This document shows positions 1 to 6,500 of a DNA stretch of 9,511 nucleotides, piece after piece. Where the stretch lies: contig MHFY01000003.1 of assembly GCA_001805375.1 (NCBI GenBank), positions 41,545 to 51,055 of the forward strand, in the 5' to 3' direction. Numbering within the stretch: position 1 is the stretch's first letter; the number at the start of each line of letters is the position of its first letter. Origin of the DNA: Omnitrophica WOR_2 bacterium GWA2_47_8 (GTDB taxonomy: Bacteria > Omnitrophota > Gorgyraeia > Zapsychrales > GWA2-47-8). Under the pieces are notes generated by a model. The model worked only from the letters and a program-made list of their open reading frames with translations, was not told the origin of the DNA and searched no databases. Position numbers and translations under genes: made by a program.

Positions 1-597
1 AATTTCGTCTTCATATTTATAGCATTCCTTTTAATTGTGAAAGACGCCTCTGCCGGCGGGGCTGCGGCCGCCACAAAAAACAGGGGCCAAGTCCAAGCCC
101 AACAGCAAAGGATGATGCAGCAGCAGATCCAAGAGCGGATGATCCAGGAAAGGCTGCAGCATCAACAAATCCAGGGGCACCTTAAGGTTATCCCGAGAGA
201 ACAGGATATTAACGTTGAATTTGACGTCCCGGTGGAACAGGTCGCTGAGGTGGTGGAGATCGGCCGTGTTTGGGAATCCATGGCCCAGAACAGCCGAGCG
301 TGGGACTTGATGATCGACCAGGTGGCAAAAGAGGCAACGGTCATGCATTATATCCAAGGCCTTGCCCAAAAAGGGGTGATCATTCAAAACCCCCCCGCCT
401 TTTATGTTGAAAACATCAACGGACTGGCTGCCCAAAATCCCGAACTCCTAGAACAGCCTTTTGAAAATGTCCTGACCATGGTGGCCATCATGGAATATGA
501 TCTTAATAACGGACAGGATAAGGACGCGCTGGCGAGAAAAATGCTGGGTGAAAAAGGATATATGGCGAACAAGAAACGATTGGGTTTGACAAAATAA
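1..597 (+). CDS. Exported Gln-rich protein of unknown function (5' end missing)
   Basis: The reading frame is open to the first base of the window, so the gene is cut at its 5' end. A GTG at 37 gives a 186-residue protein, but the in-frame codons before it encode a strongly hydrophobic run (FVFIFIAFLLIV) followed by KDASAGG. This is what the core and cleavage region of a signal peptide looks like, so the true start probably lies upstream of the window. After a short Ala/Gly stretch there is a Gln/Met/Arg-rich segment (about 25 residues with repeated QQ and QER) likely to form a helix or coiled coil, then a mixed-charge region with no family signature I recognise. Most likely a small periplasmic or surface protein. 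The stop codon TAA (595-597) is also the first three bases of the inverted element that follows. The function is unknown. Confidence 0.7.
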   Translation, partial: NFVFIFIAFLLIVKDASAGGAAAATKNRGQVQAQQQRMMQQQIQERMIQERLQHQQIQGHLKVIPREQDINVEFDVPVEQVAEVVEIGRVWESMAQNSRAWDLMIDQVAKEATVMHYIQGLAQKGVIIQNPPAFYVENINGLAAQNPELLEQPFENVLTMVAIMEYDLNNGQDKDALARKMLGEKGYMANKKRLGLTK

Positions 598-714
598 CCA
601 AGAACCAAGAGACAAGATACAAATAAATTTCAATCTTCAAATCAAAAAACGATCGAGATTACTGGTTATTGGTTATTCTAATTTATTTGGTCATTGTCTC
701 TTGTATCTTGATTA
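595..714. repeat. Inverted element built of 7-base words (copy 1)
   Basis: The left arm (595-629) is a series of 7-base words of the form NNNNCAA (TAACCAA, GAACCAA, GAGACAA, GATACAA) ending in ATAAATT. The right arm (680-714), read on the other strand, uses the same kind of words (TAATCAA, GATACAA, GAGACAA, TGACCAA), also ending in ATAAATT. Two more TTGGTTA-like words lie just inside the right arm. The centre (630-679) is unique AT-rich sequence. The element fills the whole gap between the stop codon of the upstream exported-protein gene and that of the PilZ gene. It has no coding capacity. It could be a MITE-like mobile repeat or a bidirectional transcription end; the arms are too imperfect for a classical terminator. 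Confidence 0.75.
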
Positions 715-1194
715 TTACTTCTCTATCTTTTCCCTCTTCTGGGCGAATTTCCTGAAATTCCCCAAGATCGACTCCAAAACCGCACTCCAAACGATCCGAT
801 AACTCTCATCAAAATAGATCGAGGCATCAACGGGAATGCCATTGACCGCCTTAAGCTGAACGCCCGTATAAAACTTTGATTTTTCTTTTTTATCTTCTTT
901 CATGTTCTCCGACCAGCGCACTTCCCCTTCCATCGGAATGGGCTTTTTGGATTTGGGCACATACACCTCCAAATACAGCCAATCGCCTTTATTAAGTTTT
1001 TCATTTGAGAGAAAACACATTCCCTGCGCGCTTACGTCCCGGGTTGTGGCGTGATGCTTCTCGTGCTCCAATTTTTTTTGTTTCTTGTCTAAAACCTGGT
1101 AATCGACCTTTGTTTTTACTTCATAATTCACATAGAAATAAACTTTGACTTCTGTGTCATACCGGTCATATTTTCGTTTATCTGGGCTCTTCAT
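715..1194 (-). CDS. PilZ domain protein, probable c-di-GMP receptor
   Basis: This is a 159-residue PilZ protein. Both halves of the c-di-GMP-binding signature are visible: RKYDR at residues 7-11 (the RxxxR motif) and DVSAQG at 53-58 (the D/NxSxxG motif), followed by the usual beta-barrel pattern with GDWLYLEVYVP and GEVRW. A Lys/His-rich insertion of about 20 residues separates the first strand from the second motif. There is no membrane segment or partner domain, so it is likely a stand-alone cytoplasmic effector responding to c-di-GMP; its target cannot be read from the sequence. I chose the ATG at 1194, which has GAGAG five bases upstream. A TTG at 1206 would add four residues and overlap the purU stop as TTGA. 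Either way the gene is tightly packed behind purU and probably co-transcribed and translationally coupled. Confidence 0.88.
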   Translation of the reverse strand: MKSPDKRKYDRYDTEVKVYFYVNYEVKTKVDYQVLDKKQKKLEHEKHHATTRDVSAQGMCFLSNEKLNKGDWLYLEVYVPKSKKPIPMEGEVRWSENMKEDKKEKSKFYTGVQLKAVNGIPVDASIYFDESYRIVWSAVLESILGNFRKFAQKREKIEK

Positions 1195-1202
1195 ATTTTC
1201 TC

Positions 1203-2117
1203 TCAATCAAAAATAACGGTTTTATTCCCGTAGGTTAAGATTTTATGCTGTAAGAACAGCTTCACCGCCCTGCTTAAAACCATTTTTTCTAGATCTTCGC
1301 CTTGCTGGACCAGGTCTTCCAAAGAATTCCGGTGGCTGATATGCGCCACATCCTGCTCGATGATCGGGCCGGCATCCAGTTCTTCGGAAACAAAATGGCT
1401 GGTCGCCCCGATGATCTTAACGCCGCGCTTAAAGGCCTGCAAGTAAGGATTTTTTCCGGCAAACGCCGGCAAGAACGAGTGATGGATATTGATGATCTTA
1501 TTGGAAAACGTTTGGACGAACGCCCTGGTCAAGACCTGATGGTACCGCGCCAAAACGATCAGATCGACCATTGCCTGCTTTAAGACCTTTATTTCCTTTT
1601 TTTCCTGGGCCGATTTGTTCAAGGGCGTGATGGGGACCTGCATGAATTTTATCCCGAAATCCGAAGCAACAGCCTTGGCGTCACTGTGGTTACTTATGAT
1701 CAGCGGGATCTCACAGGAAAGCTGGCCCTGCCGGTGGCGTAACAGCAGATCATAGAGGCAATGCAGGTGACGGGAAACAAAAATGGCGGTTCGTACTTTC
1801 TGGTCGGTAAAATAAAGCTCCCAGGTCATGCCGAATTTCCGCGCGATCTTGGCAAAATGTCCGCGTATTTTCGCGCGGTTCAGCCTGAAATTCTTTAAGT
1901 CCCACTCGATACGCATAAAGAACGTATTTCCAACTTGAGGATGTCCTTCGCTAGCGCTCAGGATGACACCTCGGGATGTTTTAGAATAATTTCCCGAGGT
2001 GTCAATATGCTGATCCGCGTGAACGATGTTGCCGTTATTCTGATAAACAAAATTCGTAACGGTGGCGGTGATGCCCTTTCGGTCAGGGCAGGATATTAAA
2101 AGGATGGCGTGGGACAT
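1203..2117 (-). CDS. purU: Formyltetrahydrofolate deformylase with in-frame repeat insertion
   Basis: PurU hydrolyses 10-formyltetrahydrofolate to tetrahydrofolate and formate, balancing one-carbon pools and supplying formate in the cytoplasm. The N-terminal ACT domain (about 1-95) begins SHAILLISCPDRKGITATVT, and the formyltransferase-fold domain follows. The catalytic triad of this fold is present: N210 and H212 in INIHHSFLPAF, and D248 in GATSHFVSEELDAGPI. At 304 residues it is about 20 longer than usual. The excess is residues 44-64, lying between HIDTSGN and TFFMRIEW, which join directly in normal family members; this stretch is a repeat insertion (see 1926-2003). The start ATG at 2117 has AAGGAAG five bases upstream. 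The stop overlaps or nearly touches the start of the PilZ gene. The insertion lies in the ACT domain, away from the active site, so the enzyme may still work. Confidence 0.93.
   Translation of the reverse strand: MSHAILLISCPDRKGITATVTNFVYQNNGNIVHADQHIDTSGNYSKTSRGVILSASEGHPQVGNTFFMRIEWDLKNFRLNRAKIRGHFAKIARKFGMTWELYFTDQKVRTAIFVSRHLHCLYDLLLRHRQGQLSCEIPLIISNHSDAKAVASDFGIKFMQVPITPLNKSAQEKKEIKVLKQAMVDLIVLARYHQVLTRAFVQTFSNKIINIHHSFLPAFAGKNPYLQAFKRGVKIIGATSHFVSEELDAGPIIEQDVAHISHRNSLEDLVQQGEDLEKMVLSRAVKLFLQHKILTYGNKTVIFD
1926..2003 (-). repeat. REP-like palindromic insertion inside purU
   Basis: The 6-mer ATTTCC occurs at 1926-1931 and again at 1989-1994, exactly 63 bases apart, like a target-site duplication around a 63-bp (21-codon) insert. 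Within and next to the insert, GACACCTCGGGA (1965-1976) and its perfect inverted copy (1992-2003) form a 12-bp stem with a 15-base loop. On the coding strand the stem is followed by GTCATCCTGAGCGCTAGCG and AAGGA, a string I recognise from memory as a common intergenic palindromic repeat in many bacterial genomes. The insertion preserves the frame and adds YSKTSRG...PQVGN to the protein. One stem arm encodes residues (DTSG) that may belong to the original gene, so the exact element boundary is uncertain. Confidence 0.7.
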
Positions 2118-2141
2118 GTCTTCTTCCTTGTCAAAAATTTA

Positions 2142-2276
2142 GATACAAGATACAATAACCAAGATACAAGATACAAATAAATCTCAATTTCCAAAATCTA
2201 CACAAAACTGACCAAAACCATTCAAGTTTATTGATTATTTTAATTTATTTGGTGATTGTCTCTTGGTTCTTGTATC
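2142..2276. repeat. Inverted element built of 7-base words (copy 2)
   Basis: Same architecture as the element at 595-714. The left arm (2142-2182) has five 7-base words, four GATACAA and one TAACCAA, running into ATAAAT. The right arm (2242-2276), read on the other strand, has GATACAA, GAACCAA, GAGACAA and TCACCAA, running into ATAAATT. The centre is unique and AT-rich. The words match those of copy 1, but their number and order differ, so this is not a simple duplicate. It occupies about 135 of the 185 bases between the divergent starts of purU and the DUF3137 gene, leaving only about 25 bases on each side. Promoters of both genes must therefore lie in or straddle it. I could not identify a convincing promoter in it. 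Confidence 0.75.
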
Positions 2277-2302
2277 TTTAACGCACCTATCCTAACACAC
2301 TT

Positions 2303-3244
2303 ATGCAAAATCTCGAGGAATTTAAACGGTTTTTTCAGGAAAATGTCCTTCCGGACTTAAAAAGATTCGAAAAGGTCCGGCGAAGATTCGCCTTCATGGC
2401 CTTTGCGGTCGTATCCTTGGTCATTTTGGGTGTTTATTTCCTAGCCTGCCTTTACCGCAGCCTTCCGGATACCTTTAACTGGATCGTTTCTTTGGGGGTC
2501 ATCCTTATCTTTGGCGTTTATTATTTTTTCAATGAATATTATCCCATTGACCCGAAGCAGATGCTGACCCGAAAGATCGTTCATTTTATTTCGCCCTCTC
2601 TAAAATACATCCCCGGCGCCTACATTCCCACTTCGGAAGTTATCAACAGCCAGATCTTCGCTTATAATCCGGAATTCACTTACGGCGAGTACCGCATTAA
2701 AGGGAAAATAAATAACACGGAAATCGACCTTTCAGAGCTTTACATAAAATTCCGGGCCAAGGACACGCAAGACCAGGATTACTATACGAATAGTTTTAAA
2801 GGGTTATTCTTTATCGCTAATTTGAACCATTCCTTTGAGCACACGACCCTGATCCTGTCAAACCGCTCCGAAAATATCTATGAAGGGATACGCCCCATCT
2901 TCCATAAAGCGAATATGCCGCGGCCGGAAATAGTCAAACTTAATGACAGATCGTTCGAGAAATACTTTACGGTTTTTTCTAACGGCACCCCTGAAGTGCT
3001 GAACACGATCTTACCGGCGGATATCAAGCAGGCCTTGGTCCATTACCGGCGGGACAATAACCGCAAATTAAGCCTTTCGTTCGTGCAGGGCAAGGTTTAT
3101 CTGGCCCTGTTCTTCGACGATGCGCTGATGGAAAGTACGGTGTTCAGATCCCTGGTGGACCTAAAACCCTTAGAAAAATTCTACGATGACATCCGCTTTG
3201 CCGTTGAGCTTACCGAGAATGTCGCTTCGCATTTAACCGTATAA
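2303..3244 (+). CDS. DUF3137 family membrane protein
   Basis: This 313-residue protein matches the DUF3137 pattern. It has an N-terminal amphipathic helix (EEFKRFFQENVLPDLKRFEKVRRR), two transmembrane segments (about 29-51 and 58-77) joined by a short loop, and a soluble C-terminal domain. That domain has the family landmarks FKGLFFIANL (165-174), RSFEKYFTVFSNG, and SFVQGKVYLALFFDD near the end. The function of the family is not established. Topology suggests an inner-membrane hairpin with both ends in the cytoplasm. The ATG at 2303 has no clear ribosome binding site, but it gives the expected N-terminus. The gene is monocistronic in this window, divergent from purU and convergent with the giant gene, and ends just before the hairpin at 3253. 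Confidence 0.82.
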   Translation: MQNLEEFKRFFQENVLPDLKRFEKVRRRFAFMAFAVVSLVILGVYFLACLYRSLPDTFNWIVSLGVILIFGVYYFFNEYYPIDPKQMLTRKIVHFISPSLKYIPGAYIPTSEVINSQIFAYNPEFTYGEYRIKGKINNTEIDLSELYIKFRAKDTQDQDYYTNSFKGLFFIANLNHSFEHTTLILSNRSENIYEGIRPIFHKANMPRPEIVKLNDRSFEKYFTVFSNGTPEVLNTILPADIKQALVHYRRDNNRKLSLSFVQGKVYLALFFDDALMESTVFRSLVDLKPLEKFYDDIRFAVELTENVASHLTV

Positions 3245-3252
3245 AAAACAAA

Positions 3253-3276
3253 GGGCGTCCCCTTGCGGGGACGCCC
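3253..3276. terminator. Rho-independent terminator, stronger on the minus strand
   Basis: GGGCGTCCCC and its perfect inverted copy form a 10-bp GC-rich stem around a TTGC loop. On the minus strand the stem is followed by TTTGTTTTTT, a good U-tract, so it terminates the giant minus-strand gene whose stop codon is about 30 bases away. On the plus strand it starts nine bases after the DUF3137 stop, but the following GGTTTCATTTT is a weaker tract. It likely serves both convergent genes. Confidence 0.9.
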
Positions 3277-3307
3277 GGTTTCATTTTCCAAGTTGTAGTC
3301 TAGTTAC

Positions 3308-3550
3308 TTATCGCGCACTGCTTAATTCCTGTTTCGGTATTTGATCAGCGACACCCAACAACATCGGCAACGGCACCGTCATCGGCCCGATGTAACGGAC
3401 ATTAGGCACCAAACCCTTAAGGTTGGTATTGATCTTATCCAAAGGCTGTAAGTTCATCGGAAGCGGTGCGCCGGTGCGATCACGCTGGATCTGCAGTTTG
3501 GCGTTAATTTTTGTGATGTCGATACCGCCGTACTCCGGCTGTTGGTCAGC
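3308..3550 (-). other. Short C-terminal domain of the fusion (GGIDIT-LLGV)
   Basis: After the third linker, residues 1768-1847 begin PEYGGIDITKINAKLQIQ and continue with PLPMNLQPLDKINTNLKGL and a hydrophobic VRYIGPMTVPLPMLLGV before a polar tail ending SSAR. I recall similar GGID...PxxxxLxxL...I.P...LxxLLG endings on other giant Omnitrophota proteins, which would fit a shared sorting or anchoring tail. This is from memory and not verified. No transmembrane helix plus basic tail, LPxTG or PEP-CTERM motif is seen. Confidence 0.4.
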
Positions 3551-6500
3551 AGGTAGTTCTATACCCGTATCGCTATCGGTGGTGCCTGAAGCAGAAACGG
3601 GAGGGTGCAACCTGGCACTTTTCATGCCATTTGCGACTAAATTGAAAAACTCCCCCGCTTCGAGACTCGCTCCACCGATCAAGGCGTTTCTAACAACCGA
3701 TGGTGAAAAAATATCTTCCGCATTGGACGATTTAACGCTCGCGCCGTAACCCACATTTGATCCATCGGCTACAGCATTACCGTATCTCGCTCTGAATAAC
3801 TCACGAACAGCGCGTGATCTTTTCTCTGCGTCTTCCTTAGACGGTTTGAGATTCGGATCAATGACCCCTGTCCCGGATTGTGTGCTGATTAAAACAGTAG
3901 GTTCGAGTGTTGTCGGAAATGATGCGATCACATCGGCAGAGATGCCTTGTAAGCCAATCTCAATGGCGCTGGTTATTTCTTGTACCGGATCTACCCCCGG
4001 CTTTCCTGTTTCCTCAACTGTATACCAGGGCATTAAGCGTCCGTCCTTAAGAATAGCCAGCATGATCTTATTGGCTTGTTCGTTCGTGAGGCCTCTTGCT
4101 CTATGCATAGAATGCGCAACATTCGCATAAGTTGCGCCCATTCCCACCGCTTTATCTATTTGGGCTTGCAGATCACCGTCGGGATCAAAGAACACAGATT
4201 GCACACCGACTTGGATATTAGATCCCTGGAGTTCTCTAGCAACAGCTTGGACCCATTTAGCTTCCGGGAATATAATTACTTTTGCACCGGCTGGCAGTTG
4301 AGCAAACCGTGTTTTAAATTCTCTTGCTTTGGCAAGGGCTTGGTCCTCGTTTGTAATGTCTTTTCTTTCTTTCCAGTTCCCGCCGAATAAAACATTTTGA
4401 CTCATTTCGGCCGTACGCTGAGCAATTACAGCACTCGATAAACCCGTATCGCTTTCGGTTGTGCCACTATCCTCGGTTCTTATCTGACTGCCTGTAGGTT
4501 CGATACCGCCTCCTAAAGAAGAAATATCTCTGACAGCCACGGCATAAACGTCCTCCATAGCATCTCCTGAAAGCTGAGGCCAGGAACGCTTTACACCATC
4601 TTTTTCAGCCTGAATCATCTTATTGGCTAGAAGAAATGGCGAAGTATCCTGGTTCAACTCATCCAAGTGCTTGGCTAAACCATAGGAAGCCTCAACCGTA
4701 TCCTTGTGCGTTCCATATGGCTCAACCTCGCCACCGATAGCCGAGAATCTAAATTCGCGGTTAAATTCATAAGTTTCTGCTCTTTTCTTTGCAAAATCCT
4801 TTCCTCCGCCGATGTCACTAACTTTCGTAAACTTCGCTTTCCCATCTTCGTCAACCTTAATCCCATAGCTTAGGATCGAAATGATGGGATGGCTTACCAC
4901 ATTAGCCGCGGCGTATTTTAATGCCACGACAACAGCTCTAGGCCAATGCGATCCGAACATGTCTCCCTGTACGATCGGAGGATTTGTTCGTAATACCTCT
5001 TTCATATGTACCATAAGCTTGCTTATCCCCACCATAACCGGATCATCTTTTCCTATATACTCGCCTCCGGTCAAAACACCCAGTTTAGTAACCGAACTGC
5101 CCATGATGGGGCGGTCAAGATATTCTGTGGGATTATTGACATCCCATCCGGCTTTGGTTTTTGACCAGATGTATTTAACATTGAACCGGTCAGAATCCGC
5201 TAAGTAACGGCCTATTTCTTCTCTATCCGCCTGCGCGTCAAGGAAAATACGTTTTGTCGGAACATAGCCAAAACGTTTAATAGCATCCGCTAGAGTTTTC
5301 AATTCTAACTCCGATAAACCGGATTTCACTTGGCCATCGGCACCATAAGAAGCCTCCACAAGAACTTTGGCTACTTTATATGCTTCCTGGGTTTTGGGTT
5401 TAAGCTTTTTAATCACTTCTTCGGGAAGATTGAAATTACTCTTGATGTCATCGAATTTTGGGATATCCTTAATCGCAAGCTTACCCTCTTTATCCCAGGC
5501 CTTGGCATCCCATATTTCTAAGACGAGGCCTTTCTGGAAGTCGCCGGAGTTAATGGCAGCATCAAGGGCCTGATCTATAACCGGGTTAAAGGCAGCCGGC
5601 CCCATTTTATCGCCGGCAATAATTGTAAAAGAGTCCTCTTGTTTAGGATCCAGGGTAACTCTGGCTGAACCTGCACCCTGTCCGGAAACATTACCGCTAA
5701 ATCCCCCCTCAACCGGTGTTTCTTTTACTTCGCCTCTTTGCCATCTTTTCCATTTTTCCTCAAGCCTGTCAAGAACACCTTTTTCCATATATTCTTTCGG
5801 CATGATCTGTCTTGCGATTTCAAAGAAACGCGGTGTAAATTCCGAAAAGGTGAATGGATTTTGTAAGGCTAACGCCGCTTCCGGGCCGGCCAAATCCTGA
5901 GCCAATCCATAAACCCCGATTGTTTCAGGATTTTCTTTAGCCAAAAGATAAGCACGGATAAAAGCACGAAAGGCAGTCTTATGCCCTGCGATACTGTTAC
6001 GGCTTTTATCACCGATCTTGATCATATGCCCGTCATCACCGATCCCAATATTAGCATCTCCCGGTATCCGGTTAAAACCCAGGTCACCAAAAGAATTGCC
6101 ATCACCCAACTCACCATTCTCAACAGCTTCTAACATGGTCGCTTTATACAAAGCAGTGAATGGCAAAGGAACTTTGGTATGTCCCCATGTCCCGCCCGTA
6201 TCTGCTTTATCGTCCGTTACAGCGATTAAATCGCCATTCTCAATTCTATCTTCTACACTCGCCATAATCGGATCGTTCTCATTTTCTTTGGGAGCGTGCA
6301 CAAAAAGATCTTCTTGTTTTTCTCTCAAAGGTTCAGCACGGTGTCTGGCTGCCCACGGAGCCACATAAGGCTGATGCTTCCCATGATCACGTAAAACCCT
6401 ACCAATAAATCTGGCAACTCTGCGCTCCGGTTTAAGCGCATCAGGGTTCATGCCCACATGGTCACTAATACCAGGTGTGGGAGGAACCTCTCCATTGACA

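Noticed and set aside
37..39. GTG as the real start of the first gene
   Set aside because: The frame is open upstream to base 1 and encodes a hydrophobic signal-peptide core, so the GTG is internal and the gene is partial.
31..435. Minus-strand 134-codon open frame opposite the first gene
   Set aside because: Composition (His/Leu-rich) is what the reverse complement of a Gln-rich coding sequence gives; no independent support.
2142..2276. CRISPR array
   Set aside because: The repeated units are 7 bases, contiguous and mirrored, without spacers or 25-40 base repeats, and no cas gene is nearby.
2277..2302. Promoter and ribosome binding site just before the DUF3137 gene
   Set aside because: No convincing -35/-10 pair or Shine-Dalgarno sequence could be identified in the 26 bases after the element, so no site was called.
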